In this document: positions 6,777 to 16,832 of the stretch, piece after piece
How the letters are laid out: each line of letters begins with the position of its first letter
How positions within the stretch are numbered: the first letter of the stretch is position 1
DNA from: Clostridiales bacterium
GTDB lineage: Bacteria; Bacillota; Limnochordia; Darwinibacteriales; B1SED10-159
Assembly (NCBI GenBank): GCA_003559095.1
Contig: PWMW01000283.1
Span: 1-42,277, forward strand
Direction of reading: 5' to 3'
Length of the DNA: 42,277 bases
Translations under genes and position numbers: made by a program
Notes under the pieces: model-generated
Database searches by the model: none
What the model was told of the DNA's origin: nothing
What the model saw: the letters and a program-made list of their open reading frames with translations, nothing else

Positions 6777-9407
6777 CTATTGGCCGTTGCGGATGGCAGC
6801 TTGAGCAGCAGCCAAACGAGCAATGGGAACACGGAACGGTGAACAACTGACATAGTCGAGGCCGGCACGGTGGCAGAAATCGATGGAATCAGGGTCGCCG
6901 CCGTGTTCGCCGCAAATACCAATCTTGAGGTCACTGCGCACAGCGCGGCCTCGCTCAACACCCATCTCGACCAACTGCCCAACACCTGCCTGATCCAAAC
7001 TCTGGAAGGGATCCTTTTCCAGAATACCCAGTTCCGTATAGGAGGGCAGGAAACGACCGGCATCGTCACGGCTGTAGCCGAATGTCATCTGGGTTAAGTC
7101 GTTGGTGCCAAAGGAGAAGAACTCCGCGTCCTCGGCAATCTGATCCGCAAGCAAGCAGGCCCGCGGAATCTCGATCATGGTACCTACACGGTAATCGAAG
7201 TTCACACCTTTTTCGTCCATGACGGCTTTTGCTTCATTGTCACAGACATCTTTCATCAGCTGCAGTTCCTTGGGTGTACCCACAAGCGGGATCATGACTT
7301 CAGGGATAACGGTGTCACCATCAATGGTCAGCTCTGCTGCTGCTTCAAAGATGGCTCTGGCCTGCATGGCATAGATCTCAGGGAAAGTAACGCCCAAGCG
7401 ACAACCACGGTGGCCCAACATCGGATTCATCTCTGAAAGGGACTCCACGGTAGCCTTCAGCTCGTCAAAGGAGACACCCATATCGTCAGCCAGTTCCTTA
7501 ATGTCATCATCCTCATGGGGAAGGAACTCGTGCAGTGGTGGATCCAGCAGACGAATGGTCACAGGCAGGTCCTTCATGGCCTTGAAGATTCCCAAAAAGT
7601 CGCCCTTTTGATAAGGAAGCAGCTTGGCTAGGGCTTTTTCACGCCCTTCTTGATTACTGGCCAAGATCATCTGTCTCACGGCCTTGATGCGGTCACCTTC
7701 AAAGAACATGTGCTCCGTCCGGCAGAGGCCAATTCCTTCGGCGCCAAACTCACGAGCGGTAGCACTATCGTGGGGAGTATCGGCATTGGTGCGAATGCCC
7801 AACTGGCGGAACTCGTCAGCCCACTCCATTAGGGTACCGAAGTTACCAGTAAGCTGCGGTTCAATCAGATCCACCTTGCCAACCACCACATCACCGGTGG
7901 TACCGTTGAGAGTCAACCAATCGCCTTCTTTGAGGGTCGTGCCATTCATGGTCAAGGTTTTGGCTGCCTCGTTGATCTTGGCATCGCCACAACCAGCTAC
8001 ACAACACTTACCCATGCCGCGAGCCACAACAGCTGCGTGGGAGGTCATGCCGCCACGGGCCGTCAAAACGCCTTCAGCAACGTCCATACCACCGATATCT
8101 TCCGGCGATGTTTCGTTGCGGACCAAGACTACCTTTTTGCCATTGTTGACCCATTCCTCGGCCACTTCGGCATCGAAGACAATCTGGCCAACGGCTGCTC
8201 CGGGGCTGGCCGGCAGACCCTTGGCAATGGCTTCGTATTCGGTGTTCGGGTCAATCATGGGATGAAGCAGTTGGTCCAGCTGGGCTGGCTCAACGCGGTT
8301 GACAGCTGTCTTTTTGTCAATCAGACCTTCCTCTACCATGTCCACGGCCATGCGGACGGCGGCGGCAGCAGTTCGTTTGCCGTTGCGGGTCTGCAGCATA
8401 TAGAGAGTTCCGTCTTCAATGGTGAACTCTAGGTCCTGCATATCCTTATAATGCGACTCTAGATGCTGATAGATTTCAACTAACTGCTTGTAGACCTCAG
8501 CATTATCGTCTTCCAAAGCTTTAATGGGCTTGGGTGTACGGATACCAGCCACAACGTCTTCACCCTGAGCATTCATGAGGTATTCGCCGTAAAAGACGTT
8601 TTCACCGGTAGAAGGATCGCGGGTAAATGCAACACCAGTACCCGAGGTCTGACCCATGTTCCCGAACACCATGGCTTGTACGTTGACGGCGGTACCCCAA
8701 TCACCAGGGATATCGTTCATCTTACGATAGCGAACAGCCCGGGGGGTGTCCCAAGACTCAAATACAGCGTTAACGGCCCCTTGAAGCTGCTCCATAGGAT
8801 CCTCTGGGAACAGCTTTCCAGCGTCCTCTTGGACTACAGCTTTGTACTTGGCGACCAGTTCTTTCAGGTCTGCAGCATCCAACTCCGTATCCAACTCGAC
8901 GCCTTTGGCTTCTTTGACTTCATCCAAAGCCTTCTCGAACTTGGCGTGTTCGACACCCATCACAACGTCACCATACATCTGGATAAAGCGGCGGTACGAG
9001 TCCCAACCGAACCGTTCTTCACCGCTCTTCTTGATGAGGCCTTCCACTGTGGTGTCATTGAGGCCCAGATTCAAGACGGTATCCATCATGCCAGGCATAG
9101 AAACCCGTGCCCCGGATCGAACCGATAACAGCAGCGGATTTTCGGAATCACCAAACGCTTTACCCATGGCCTCTTCAATCTTCTTGACGTTTTTCCTAAC
9201 CTGTTCTTCCAGTCCATCGGCCCAGTTCTTGTCATTGCGATAGTACTCGGTACAAGCTTCTGTGGTAATGGTAAAACCGGCTGGTACCGGGATGCCCATG
9301 TCCACCATCTCGGCGAGGTTGGCACCTTTCCCACCAACTAAGACCTTGTTCCCTACCTGGCCTTCGGTCTTACCGTTGCCAAAGAAGTAAACCCATTTTG
9401 TAGCCAT
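6777..9407 (-). CDS. ppdK: Pyruvate, phosphate dikinase
   Basis: Interconverts pyruvate + ATP + Pi and PEP + AMP + PPi; in anaerobes it often acts as a PPi-linked glycolytic step. The protein is 876 residues, as expected for the family. The nucleotide-binding domain starts near residue 15 ([14 protein letters not shown]). The phosphocarrier histidine is in [19 protein letters not shown] near residue 450, with the regulatory Thr two residues before the His. The C-terminal PEP/pyruvate barrel carries the catalytic Cys in [19 protein letters not shown] near residue 825. I chose ATG 9407 ([12 protein letters not shown]), with AAGGAGG about 11 bases upstream; an ATG three codons earlier is too close to that site. 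The usual neighbour genes for its bifunctional kinase/phosphorylase regulator are absent here. Confidence 0.97.
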   Translation of the reverse strand: MATKWVYFFGNGKTEGQVGNKVLVGGKGANLAEMVDMGIPVPAGFTITTEACTEYYRNDKNWADGLEEQVRKNVKKIEEAMGKAFGDSENPLLLSVRSGARVSMPGMMDTVLNLGLNDTTVEGLIKKSGEERFGWDSYRRFIQMYGDVVMGVEHAKFEKALDEVKEAKGVELDTELDAADLKELVAKYKAVVQEDAGKLFPEDPMEQLQGAVNAVFESWDTPRAVRYRKMNDIPGDWGTAVNVQAMVFGNMGQTSGTGVAFTRDPSTGENVFYGEYLMNAQGEDVVAGIRTPKPIKALEDDNAEVYKQLVEIYQHLESHYKDMQDLEFTIEDGTLYMLQTRNGKRTAAAAVRMAVDMVEEGLIDKKTAVNRVEPAQLDQLLHPMIDPNTEYEAIAKGLPASPGAAVGQIVFDAEVAEEWVNNGKKVVLVRNETSPEDIGGMDVAEGVLTARGGMTSHAAVVARGMGKCCVAGCGDAKINEAAKTLTMNGTTLKEGDWLTLNGTTGDVVVGKVDLIEPQLTGNFGTLMEWADEFRQLGIRTNADTPHDSATAREFGAEGIGLCRTEHMFFEGDRIKAVRQMILASNQEGREKALAKLLPYQKGDFLGIFKAMKDLPVTIRLLDPPLHEFLPHEDDDIKELADDMGVSFDELKATVESLSEMNPMLGHRGCRLGVTFPEIYAMQARAIFEAAAELTIDGDTVIPEVMIPLVGTPKELQLMKDVCDNEAKAVMDEKGVNFDYRVGTMIEIPRACLLADQIAEDAEFFSFGTNDLTQMTFGYSRDDAGRFLPSYTELGILEKDPFQSLDQAGVGQLVEMGVERGRAVRSDLKIGICGEHGGDPDSIDFCHRAGLDYVSCSPFRVPIARLAAAQAAIRNGQ

Positions 9408-9578
9408 TCTAAGCATTTCCTCCTTCTTGGTAAACCTTCTATTTCATTCGAGCAGAAGCTGATTCTCCTCGAAAAAAACACCACCACTACTATTCGTGAC
9501 CCGGGAGGATAATCCTCCCTTCCAACAAAAATTTCACAATTGCCGGCCGGCATCGGCAAAATGGCATCGGCCCTGTCG
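9408..9578 (-). other. Intergenic leader between glyS and ppdK
   Basis: 171 bases with several inverted repeats but no confident promoter. A 12-base palindrome TGCCGGCCGGCA lies next to a duplicated GGCATCGGC. GGGAGGAT pairs with ATCCTCCC near 9500-9520. On the minus strand CGAGGAGAA pairs with TTCTGCTCG around TCAGC, about 45 bases before the ppdK ribosome site. No T tract follows the hairpins in the right orientation for a terminator, so ppdK may be read through from glyQS or carry a structured leader. Confidence 0.4.
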
Positions 9579-11648
9579 TCACGCTTCTATGACCAGCTTG
9601 CGGAAATCAGCATATCTTTCACCCAGAGCCGCCACTTGCTTCAACAGTGCCAACCGGTTGTCCCGCAAAGCTGCATTCTTGTCCATAATCATAACAGCAT
9701 CGAAAAACGCTGCCACCGGTTGCTCCAGCCGCGCCATAGCCGTCAGATAACCCTGCCAATCCTGCTTTTCCCAAGCCGCCTCCGTGGCGGACTGGGCGTC
9801 TGCAACAGCGGTTAACAGGGCCCTGTCAGGCTCCGTCAGAACGGATGGATCGATGTCCATTGTCGTGCCCTTGCTGCCGAGATTCGCTGCTCGCTCCAAC
9901 ACCGTGTACAGCTTCATGAAGTCTGGTTTGCTGCGGAACGCCTCCAGCTCCGTCACACGGGCAAATACCTCAGGAACGACCCAAGAATTGGCGGCTAACA
10001 CCGCATCCACCGTATCATAACGATACCCCTTATCCATCAACACGGCACGCAGCCGTTGGCGGAAGAACTCCAACAGTGATCCCACAATTTCCTGCGTGGA
10101 AGCCTTGAAGCCTTGGGTATAACCGCTGAGAGCCCGCTCGCACAGAGTTTCCAGGGAAACACGGACTTCCCGATGCTCCAAAAGCTGAACAACGCCTAAC
10201 GCTTGACGCCGCAGGGCGAACGGGTCCTGGGAACCTGTGGGAATTCGGCCCAGGGCAAAATACCCAGCCAGCGTATCAAGCTTGTCGGCCAAACTGACAG
10301 CGAAGCCTTGACGGGTCTGTGGCAGACGATCCCCTACGAATATCGGAAGATAATGTTCAGCAATGCCCAAGGCATTGTCTGGATCCTCTCCCTGCAGCAG
10401 TGCATATTTCTGGCCCATGGTACCTTGGAGCTCGGGAAATTCATAGACCATCTGGGTAGTCAAGTCGGCTTTCGCCAACTGCGCGGTCCGCTGAATATTT
10501 TCCTGACAATCATGCCAGCCGAGCAGTTCGGAAAGGGAGGCTGCCAAGGACACCAGGCGCTGTACCTTTTCAGCCATGGTTCCCAAACCTTCCTGGAACA
10601 CCACATCCACTAGCCGTTTTCCATGCTCTTCCAGGGACTGCTTTTGATCTTCATCGAAGAAAAACTTGGCATCAGCCAAGCGGGCTGTCAGAACCTTTTC
10701 GTTGCCCGCAATCACTACGTCGAGACTATCGTCGGTACCGTTGCGAACACCGATGAATAGGGGCAGCAGCTCTTGGTCCGTGTTAACCACGGGAAAATAA
10801 CGCTGGTGCTCCTTCATGGCCGTGACCAGCACCTCATTGGGCACGGTCAAGTACTCCGGAGCAAAGGAGCCGCAAAAAGCCGTGGGGTACTCCACCAGAT
10901 CACAAACTTCATCTAACAATGCATCGTCTACCAAGGCCTGTCCACCGTGGGCGACAGCCGCATCAGCGACCTGCTGGGCGATGCGACGCCGGCGCTCATC
11001 TCGCCTGGCAATGACAAAGGCGGCGGTCAGGCACTGCTCGTAAGCCGCCGGATTGTCAATACACACCGGTTGTTCAGCCAACTGCCGATGGCCTTGGCTT
11101 ATGCGACCGGCCTTCACATTCGCAACGGTCACAGGCAGTATCTCGCTGCCAAATAGTGCAACTAACCAGCGAATCGGTCGCGCGTAACGAATATCATAGG
11201 TCCCCCAACGCATGTTCTTGGGAAACGAGATGCTCCGAACGGCTGCCTCCAATACTTCTGGAAGTACTCCTTCTGTGGCTCCCCCGGCCACAAACTTATG
11301 CGCGAACACATAATCATTCCCATCCAGTTCCCTGCGGATGAGCTCTTCGCCAGTGATACCTTGGGAGCGGGCAAACCCCTGACCGGCTTTGGTCAAATTT
11401 CCCTCACCGTCATAGGCAATGGCGGCTGGCGGCCCCTTAACATCCTGCTCTAGATCTTCCTGCCGTTCAGCCACGCCCTGCAGCCGAACCGTCAAACGTC
11501 TCGGTGTTGAGAAAACCTCAACGTGTTCGAAGCTAATTCGCTGTTCGCCCAGGGCCTGCTGAATGGTCTCAGACAACTGCGTCACCGCCGGCACAATGAA
11601 CCGCGCTGGCAGTTCCTCCACGCCGATTTCCAATAATAGATCCCTCAT
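9579..11648 (-). CDS. glyS: Glycyl-tRNA synthetase beta subunit
   Basis: The tRNA-binding subunit of the alpha2-beta2 bacterial glycyl-tRNA synthetase; 689 residues, normal length. It starts [18 protein letters not shown], the characteristic N-terminus. An HD-like segment is near residues 330-400 and an anticodon-binding DALR-like region forms the C-terminal 120 residues (near [14 protein letters not shown]). The ATG overlaps the glyQ stop by four bases, so translation is coupled. Under the glyQ T-box. Confidence 0.97.
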   Translation of the reverse strand: MRDLLLEIGVEELPARFIVPAVTQLSETIQQALGEQRISFEHVEVFSTPRRLTVRLQGVAERQEDLEQDVKGPPAAIAYDGEGNLTKAGQGFARSQGITGEELIRRELDGNDYVFAHKFVAGGATEGVLPEVLEAAVRSISFPKNMRWGTYDIRYARPIRWLVALFGSEILPVTVANVKAGRISQGHRQLAEQPVCIDNPAAYEQCLTAAFVIARRDERRRRIAQQVADAAVAHGGQALVDDALLDEVCDLVEYPTAFCGSFAPEYLTVPNEVLVTAMKEHQRYFPVVNTDQELLPLFIGVRNGTDDSLDVVIAGNEKVLTARLADAKFFFDEDQKQSLEEHGKRLVDVVFQEGLGTMAEKVQRLVSLAASLSELLGWHDCQENIQRTAQLAKADLTTQMVYEFPELQGTMGQKYALLQGEDPDNALGIAEHYLPIFVGDRLPQTRQGFAVSLADKLDTLAGYFALGRIPTGSQDPFALRRQALGVVQLLEHREVRVSLETLCERALSGYTQGFKASTQEIVGSLLEFFRQRLRAVLMDKGYRYDTVDAVLAANSWVVPEVFARVTELEAFRSKPDFMKLYTVLERAANLGSKGTTMDIDPSVLTEPDRALLTAVADAQSATEAAWEKQDWQGYLTAMARLEQPVAAFFDAVMIMDKNAALRDNRLALLKQVAALGERYADFRKLVIEA

Positions 11649-12529
11649 GACGTCTGCTTCCCCTCCTTTAGCATTGGGAAACCAAGGCGTTCCCGTTCAG
11701 CCAGGTACCCTTCGGCGGTCAACCGGGCTAACGAACGTACCCGTCCAATAAACCGCTGCCGCTCACTGACGCTGATCGCGCCTCGAGCATCCAATAGGTT
11801 AAACGTATGGGAACACTTCAGAACATAATCATAGGCTGGAAGGACCAATCCCGTATTCACCAAGCGCCTGGCCTCAACTTCATACATGTCGAACATTGTG
11901 AACAGACCTTTGATGTCGGCCTCTTCAAAGTTATAGCGGGAAAACTCCACTTCGTTTTGGTGAAAAACATCACGGTAGTGAATGCCATCTACCCATTCTA
12001 GGTCAAAAATGCTATCCACCTTCTGGATAAAGGTGCCCAATCGTTCAACACCATAGGTGATCTCTGCCGCCACTGGCTTCACGTCGATGCCGCCCACCTG
12101 TTGAAAGTACGTGAACTGCGTAATCTCCATGCCGTCCAGCCATACTTCCCAGCCCAAACCCCAAGCACCTAAGGTGGGTGATTCCCAATCGTCTTCCACA
12201 AACCGCACGTCATGCTGCTTGAGGGGAATGCCAAGAGCTTCTAGACTTCCCAGATATAGCTCCTGGACATTGTCGGGTGATGGCTTCAAAATTACTTGGT
12301 ACTGGTAGTAATGCTGGAGGCGGTTGGGATTTTCGCCATAACGACCGTCGGTGGGACGCCGACAAGGCTGAACGTAGGCTGTGTTCCAAGGTTCGGGCCC
12401 CAACGCTTTCAGAAAGGTGGCCGGCGACATGGTTCCAGCCCCCATCTCCGTATCGTAAGGCTGAACAATAATGCAGCCCTGTTCTGCCCAGTATTGCTGC
12501 AGTGCCATTAAGATCTGCTGTAGGTTCAC
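11645..12529 (-). CDS. glyQ: Glycyl-tRNA synthetase alpha subunit
   Basis: The catalytic class II subunit that activates glycine. 294 residues starting [19 protein letters not shown], with motif-like segments [19 protein letters not shown] near residue 30 and [19 protein letters not shown] near residue 55, both signature regions. I chose GTG 12529 because AGGAGG lies seven bases upstream; the GTG six bases earlier is almost on top of the ribosome site. First gene of glyQ-glyS, controlled by a T-box whose specifier reads GGC. Confidence 0.97.
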   Translation of the reverse strand: MNLQQILMALQQYWAEQGCIIVQPYDTEMGAGTMSPATFLKALGPEPWNTAYVQPCRRPTDGRYGENPNRLQHYYQYQVILKPSPDNVQELYLGSLEALGIPLKQHDVRFVEDDWESPTLGAWGLGWEVWLDGMEITQFTYFQQVGGIDVKPVAAEITYGVERLGTFIQKVDSIFDLEWVDGIHYRDVFHQNEVEFSRYNFEEADIKGLFTMFDMYEVEARRLVNTGLVLPAYDYVLKCSHTFNLLDARGAISVSERQRFIGRVRSLARLTAEGYLAERERLGFPMLKEGKQTS

Positions 12530-12553
12530 GTACACTCCTCCTCAATTTGCCGC

Positions 12554-12776
12554 AAAAGAAAACCTTCCACCCCTGTAAAGCAGGGACGAAAGGTTCTTCC
12601 GCGGTTCCACCCTGGTTGACTGCCTCCGACAGTCCACTCCGTTGGCGCAGCTCCAAGACGCCTTCCAACACGGCTCCGCTCCCGGTTCTCAGCATCCCGG
12701 GTTCTCTGATGACGGCCAGCCTATGCTGTACTCCTTCTTTTCAATGCTGCTATCTTCTGATGTCATGAATCAATCT
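12554..12776 (-). promoter_or_regulatory. T-box riboswitch, glycine (glyQS leader)
   Basis: The conserved T-box GGGTGGAACCGCGG lies at 12612-12599 on the minus strand. It is followed by a terminator in which AACCTT...CCCTG pairs with CAGGG...AAGGTT and then TTTTCTTTT (12595-12554). In Stem I, AAGA (12739-12736) pairs with TCTT (12658-12655). The specifier loop has AGGAGTA on its 5' side and GGAA-GGC-G on the 3' side, so the specifier is GGC (12662-12660), a glycine codon. Uncharged tRNA-Gly would favour the antiterminator and readthrough. Confidence 0.95.
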
Positions 12777-12782
12777 ACGGTA

Positions 12783-12811
12783 AATATAGCAGAGCAGCGC
12801 ACTGTTGTCAA
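12783..12811 (-). promoter_or_regulatory. Sigma-A promoter of glyQS
   Basis: TTGACA (12811-12806), a 17-base spacer and TATATT (12788-12783) on the minus strand, ending a few bases before the T-box leader. Confidence 0.88.
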
Positions 12812-12848
12812 TCTCCCACCGATCAAGGAGCGGTTCTGGCCGCCACCA

Positions 12849-13589
12849 TTAAGGCTGCGGTTCTAGAGATTGCAGAAACTGCAGGGATTTCAAAGGACGA
12901 TCCAGACGGAATGCAATGTACTCAGCCATGACTGTCTGGATCTCCTGGAGAACGGCTGGCGATGGATGCAAAATCGCCGCTCGCTCCAGATCCCACTGCG
13001 ACAAGCGCTTCATCCACTCGTACGTCCCTTTCCCTATGGAACGAATACGAGAGACCTGCGAGCGACAATTTTCGCAGACCACACCGCCCTCTGCACTAAA
13101 GGCTACCGCATCCATGACCTGCGACCCGCAGCTCAAACACTGCTGCAGCTGCGGCTCATATCCCAGCAGTGCCATGAGTCGAAGTTCGAAGATACGTAGG
13201 GCCAAGGGGAAGCGGCCGGCCGAGCCCAGCTGCAGGGTCATCTGCAGCAACTGGAATAGGTCAGGACTGGGTTCGCCGTCCTCCAAAAAGAGATCCATCA
13301 GCTCAGTCAAATACATGGCCGCTGCCATATCATCGAGATCCTCCCGCAGTTTTTGATAGGAGTGGATGATCTCACCCTGACTCAAGGTATCCAGCTGCCT
13401 GCCCTTGAACAGCATATAACGGCCATGAGTGAATACCTGCGTTGGACCCAAAAGTCGGCTGCGCGGCCGCCGGGCCCCGCGGGCGGCCGCTGAAACTTTT
13501 CCGTGATCCCTGGTATAAAGCGTCACAACCTTATCCGCTTCACCCATGTTCCGCGTCCGCAGCACAATGCCTTCCGTATTATATACCAC
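12849..13589 (-). CDS. recO: DNA repair protein RecO
   Basis: A recombination mediator that loads RecA with RecF and RecR at gaps and anneals strands. 246 residues. The N-terminal OB fold begins VYNTEGIVLRTRNMGEADKVV, a typical RecO opening. The C-terminal helical part carries a four-Cys zinc site, CLSCG near residue 150 and CENCR near residue 170. The start is GTG 13589 with GGAAGG upstream. It lies 93 bases after ruvB on the same strand and before the glyQS promoter; no clear promoter was found in that gap, so it may be read from ruvCAB. Confidence 0.95.
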   Translation of the reverse strand: MVYNTEGIVLRTRNMGEADKVVTLYTRDHGKVSAAARGARRPRSRLLGPTQVFTHGRYMLFKGRQLDTLSQGEIIHSYQKLREDLDDMAAAMYLTELMDLFLEDGEPSPDLFQLLQMTLQLGSAGRFPLALRIFELRLMALLGYEPQLQQCLSCGSQVMDAVAFSAEGGVVCENCRSQVSRIRSIGKGTYEWMKRLSQWDLERAAILHPSPAVLQEIQTVMAEYIAFRLDRPLKSLQFLQSLEPQP

Positions 13590-13682
13590 GAAACTTCATC
13601 CTTCCCATCACCCAAAAGACCAAGTCCCGACTCCTTGCAGCGAGATGACCAACGATGGGCTGTAATCATCCCGGAGCCAGGC

Positions 13683-14693
13683 TCACAGCTGGAGATCTGG
13701 ACGAGGCAGTCCTAGGTAATCGTAACCCGGTCCAGTAACCATGCGTCCTCGGGACGTCCGCTGCAGAAGTCCCAACTGCATCAGATATGGTTCATAAACA
13801 TCCTCGATGGTCCCAGCCTCTTCCCCGATGGAAGCCGCCAGCGTATCGACGCCCACTGGTCCTCCGGAGTACGTGTGAATAATGGTCTCCAACAAACGCC
13901 GGTCCACAGGGTCTAACCCGCGGTTGTCAATATCGAACAATGCCAGCGCATCCACAGCGGTGGGGTGTGTGATGCAGTTGTCCGCGTGCACCTGGGCATA
14001 GTCCCGGACACGCCGGAGCAGCCGGTTGGCCACTCGCGGTGTTCCGCGCGAACGGCGAGCGATCTCGTGGGCTCCATCATCGTCGATATCCACATCCAGG
14101 ATGCGGGCAGCGCGTCGGATAATAATGCTCAAATCTTCTTCGCGGTAAAACTCCAAACGATGGATCACGCCAAAACGATCCCGCAGCGGTGATGTAAGCA
14201 TACCGGCCCGAGTAGTTGCTCCCACCAGGGTGAATGGTGGGAGATCGAGGCGTACTGAACGCGCACCGGGCCCCTTACCAATAATGATATCCACCGCCCG
14301 ATCCTCCATGGCCGGATAAAGGACTTCTTCCACACTGCGACTGAGGCGGTGAATTTCGTCCACAAACAGGACATCGTTGGGCTGAAGATTTGTTAGAATG
14401 GCCACCAAATCCCCCTGCCGTTCCACGGCCGGACCGCTGGTGGTGTGAATCCCAACACCCAGCTCATTGGATATGATGTGGGCCAAGCTGGTCTTCCCCA
14501 ATCCCGGAGGCCCGTAGAGGAGAACATGATCTAGAGCTTCGCCCCGCTGGCGCGCCGCGGTGATAAACAGCGCCATCAGCTGCTTGACTTTGGTTTGACC
14601 AATATATTCGTCCAACGTGCGCGGCCGCAGCGTTGTGTCCAAATCCCAATCATCCGGCCGCTTCCAGCCGCTGACTAAGCGTTCTTCTTCCAT
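13683..14693 (-). CDS. ruvB: Holliday junction branch-migration helicase RuvB
   Basis: The AAA+ motor that, with RuvA, drives Holliday junction migration. 336 residues. Opening segment [15 protein letters not shown]; Walker [14 protein letters not shown] near residue 63; Walker [10 protein letters not shown] near residue 112; sensor/arginine-finger region [20 protein letters not shown] near residue 160; and a C-terminal winged helix ending with [17 protein letters not shown]. It follows ruvA by three bases, in the order ruvC-ruvA-ruvB. Confidence 0.98.
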   Translation of the reverse strand: MEEERLVSGWKRPDDWDLDTTLRPRTLDEYIGQTKVKQLMALFITAARQRGEALDHVLLYGPPGLGKTSLAHIISNELGVGIHTTSGPAVERQGDLVAILTNLQPNDVLFVDEIHRLSRSVEEVLYPAMEDRAVDIIIGKGPGARSVRLDLPPFTLVGATTRAGMLTSPLRDRFGVIHRLEFYREEDLSIIIRRAARILDVDIDDDGAHEIARRSRGTPRVANRLLRRVRDYAQVHADNCITHPTAVDALALFDIDNRGLDPVDRRLLETIIHTYSGGPVGVDTLAASIGEEAGTIEDVYEPYLMQLGLLQRTSRGRMVTGPGYDYLGLPRPDLQL

Positions 14694-14696
14694 AAT

Positions 14697-15314
14697 CTAT
14701 CGACCTCGCTTTGATGCTTGCTTCGTCAGTGCTGCCTTGAGCAGAGCCTGAAGATCGTAGAACTCAGCCACATCAGGACCAACCCTCTGCAGCATGGCAT
14801 CGGTCTCTGCCTGACTGTACCCCAAAGCCTGCAGAGCCTCACTGGCGTCTTCAAGCAGACCACCCTTGGGCACCGGTGGTGGTTGGCTGTCCACCCAATC
14901 CTCCCCGGAGAAAGCTTCAGCAGCATCCGCCAGTTCCAAGATAAGTCGCTCAGCGGTCTTTTTGCCTACCCCGGAGATTCCCGTCAAGCGTTTGGCATCC
15001 CGCTGTTGAATGGCTCGCACAAACTCCACGGGACGCAGAGCGGTGAGAATAGCCAGGGCGGTCTTGGGTCCCGCACCGGATACGGAGATGATCCTCCGAA
15101 ATAGGTCTTTCTCGTCGATGGCAGCAAATCCGAATAAAACGACGCCATCATCTTTGACCTGCATATATGTATGAATAGACACTTCCTCACCCACTGTACC
15201 ACACGTGCCCAGACAGGCACCGGTAACGAACATTTCAAAGCCGACACCGTGGACGTCTAGAATCAGTTGGTTCCCATGGACTTCCAGAACCGTTCCTCGC
15301 AGCAAAGCTATCAT
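14697..15314 (-). CDS. ruvA: Holliday junction DNA-binding subunit RuvA
   Basis: A tetramer that binds four-way junctions and recruits RuvB. 205 residues: an N-terminal OB domain (MIALLRGTVLEV), two helix-hairpin-helix motifs around FRRIISVSGAGPKTALAIL near residue 75 and LTGISGVGKKTAERLILEL near residue 108, a Pro-rich flexible linker near residue 150, and a C-terminal RuvB-binding domain with EALQALGYSQAETDAML. I chose ATG 15314, which overlaps the ruvC stop as ATGA; an ATG five codons earlier is unlikely. Confidence 0.97.
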   Translation of the reverse strand: MIALLRGTVLEVHGNQLILDVHGVGFEMFVTGACLGTCGTVGEEVSIHTYMQVKDDGVVLFGFAAIDEKDLFRRIISVSGAGPKTALAILTALRPVEFVRAIQQRDAKRLTGISGVGKKTAERLILELADAAEAFSGEDWVDSQPPPVPKGGLLEDASEALQALGYSQAETDAMLQRVGPDVAEFYDLQALLKAALTKQASKRGR

Positions 15315-15802
15315 TGTACCGCACCCCATCCTCGCCCATTAAAAGCATGGCAAATCCCTACGGCTAAGGCATCTGCCGTATCGTCCGGTTTGGGAACAGC
15401 CTGCAGGCCCAACAACAACCGAACCATATAACCAACTTGATCCTTGTCGGCGCGTCCTTGACCTGTGACAGCTTGTTTTACCTGTAAAGGCGTATACTCC
15501 GCCACAGGTATGCTTCGCTGCGCCGCAGCCAGAATCACCACACCACGGGCTTGACCCACCGCTAGGGCAGTAGTTACATTGCGGTTAAAGAATAACTGCT
15601 CAATGGCCAGAGCATCTGGTTCGAACTCATCTAACAGCTTGTCGATCTGCTGGTAAATGCTTCGCAGGCGCAGATCCACTGGCTCATTGGCCGGTGTTCG
15701 AACCGCACCAAACCCCAGGGCGCGCACCTGCCCGGAGCGATTGGTCTGAATCACCCCGTAACCGGTGATGGCTGTGCCCGGATCAATCCCTAAGATAATC
15801 AT
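15311..15802 (-). CDS. ruvC: Crossover junction endodeoxyribonuclease RuvC
   Basis: Resolves Holliday junctions by paired nicks. 163 residues of RNase H-like fold: the first catalytic Asp is in MIILGIDPGTAITGYG, then the Glu in ALAIEQLFFNRN near residue 66, and the terminal Asp pair in KPDDTADALAVGICH near residue 140. I chose ATG 15802 because RuvC proteins begin directly before IDPGT; the open frame runs 57 bases further upstream. A LexA-like box sits 16 bases before the start. Confidence 0.97.
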   Translation of the reverse strand: MIILGIDPGTAITGYGVIQTNRSGQVRALGFGAVRTPANEPVDLRLRSIYQQIDKLLDEFEPDALAIEQLFFNRNVTTALAVGQARGVVILAAAQRSIPVAEYTPLQVKQAVTGQGRADKDQVGYMVRLLLGLQAVPKPDDTADALAVGICHAFNGRGWGAVQ

Positions 15803-15818
15803 ACATCCCATACCTTCC

Positions 15819-15832
15819 CGTACATATATTCG
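15819..15832 (-). promoter_or_regulatory. Candidate LexA (DinR-type) SOS box upstream of ruvC
   Basis: On the minus strand CGAATATATGTACG matches the Gram-positive LexA consensus CGAACATATGTTCG at 12 of 14 positions, with the CGAA half-site intact. It lies between the yebC terminator and ruvC. RuvAB is LexA-regulated in B. subtilis, which fits the context. Confidence 0.5.
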
Positions 15833-15867
15833 ACACCTTACCATAGACTTCCCTGCCAAAGTCTAAG

Positions 15868-15895
15868 AGAAAAACACGGTTCCACACCGTGTTCT
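15868..15895 (-). terminator. Terminator of yebC
   Basis: AACACGG pairs with CCGTGTT around TGTGGAA and is followed by TTTCTC on the minus strand, starting right after the yebC stop codon. It separates yebC from ruvCAB, which implies a distinct ruvC promoter. Confidence 0.85.
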
Positions 15896-16618
15896 TCAGC
15901 CTGCTATTTCATGGTTGGTATATACCTCTTGAACATCGTCCAGGTCATCAAGACTATCAATGAGTTTTTCCAAGGTCGGCCACCGCTCCGCTTCCACAGC
16001 CACTGTATTCTGTGGAATCATGGCGATTTCCGCTGCTAAGAATGTCAAGTCGGCATCCAGTGCTTGTTTGACGCGTTCAAAGGCACCGGGTTCAGTATAA
16101 ATCTTGAACACACCGTCTTCGCGAACCACGTCCTCAGCACCCGCCTCAAGAGCGGCCATCATGACCTCGTCCTCATCGTGGCCCTCTTCATCCAAAACCA
16201 GCAGCCCCTTCTTGTCAAACATCCAGGCAACGCATCCGGCTTCACCCAAGTTGCCACCGTACTTCGAAAAACGATGACGCAGTTCACCGGCGGTGCGATT
16301 GCGATTGTCGGTCAGTACATCCAGCAAGATGGCTACGCCGTTGGGCCCATATCCTTCATACACTACTTCCTCGTAGTTATCGCCGTCAAGTCCGCCAACA
16401 CCGCGAGCGATGGCACGGTCGATGTTATCATTAGGCACGTTTTCGGCCTTGGCTTTATCAATGGCCAAACGCAGCTTAAAATTAGTCTCCGGATCACCGC
16501 CACCTTCTTTGGCCGCCACTGTGATCTGTCGCGCTAGCTTGGTAAAGGCCGCACCTCGTTTGGCATCTTCTTTCATTTTGCGATGTTTGATATTCGCCCA
16601 TTTGGAATGTCCTGCCAT
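15896..16618 (-). CDS. YebC/PmpR-family regulatory/translation protein
   Basis: 240 residues beginning MAGHSKWANIKHRKMKEDAKRG, the diagnostic N-terminus of the YebC/PmpR (TACO1) family. A second signature, GGDPETNFKLRLAIDKAKAENVPNDNI in part, is near residues 40-66, with YEGYGPNGVAILLDVLTDNRNRT near residue 84. Family members have been described as transcription regulators (including of ruv genes) and as factors that relieve ribosome stalling at proline stretches. Location directly upstream of ruvCAB is conserved in many bacteria. Confidence 0.96.
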   Translation of the reverse strand: MAGHSKWANIKHRKMKEDAKRGAAFTKLARQITVAAKEGGGDPETNFKLRLAIDKAKAENVPNDNIDRAIARGVGGLDGDNYEEVVYEGYGPNGVAILLDVLTDNRNRTAGELRHRFSKYGGNLGEAGCVAWMFDKKGLLVLDEEGHDEDEVMMAALEAGAEDVVREDGVFKIYTEPGAFERVKQALDADLTFLAAEIAMIPQNTVAVEAERWPTLEKLIDSLDDLDDVQEVYTNHEIAG

Positions 16619-16641
16619 AGACTCACATCCTCTCCTTCGTT

Positions 16642-16671
16642 ATTTTAGCATACGAAGATATTCTTTGCCAA
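16642..16671 (-). promoter_or_regulatory. Sigma-A promoter of yebC
   Basis: TTGGCA (16671-16666), an 18-base spacer and TAAAAT (16647-16642) on the minus strand, about 24 bases before the yebC ATG. Confidence 0.65.
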
Positions 16672-16771
16672 CACCATGACACGGGGATTTCCCTCTGTGT
16701 CCCTGGGCGTGCAGTACTGCCTTTGAACGCGCAATGCAACGGTTATCGCCTCAGCTGTCACAGCCTGCCGG

Positions 16772-16800
16772 TTGCCATTCGGGCAAGATATGGGTATTCT
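16772..16800 (+). promoter_or_regulatory. Sigma-A promoter of the MATE/MOP-like gene
   Basis: TTGCCA (16772-16777), a 17-base spacer and TATTCT (16795-16800), about 32 bases before the GTG start. Confidence 0.6.
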
Positions 16801-16832
16801 AGACTAAGACAGAGTTTTTAGGAGGCCCTGCC

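Noticed and set aside
12210-12695. A 161-residue minus-strand open frame across the glyQ start
   Set aside because: It runs through the T-box and terminator and out of frame into glyQ; no family resemblance.
13590-13682. Possible terminator between ruvB and recO
   Set aside because: The best hairpin has a four-base stem and no proper T tract.
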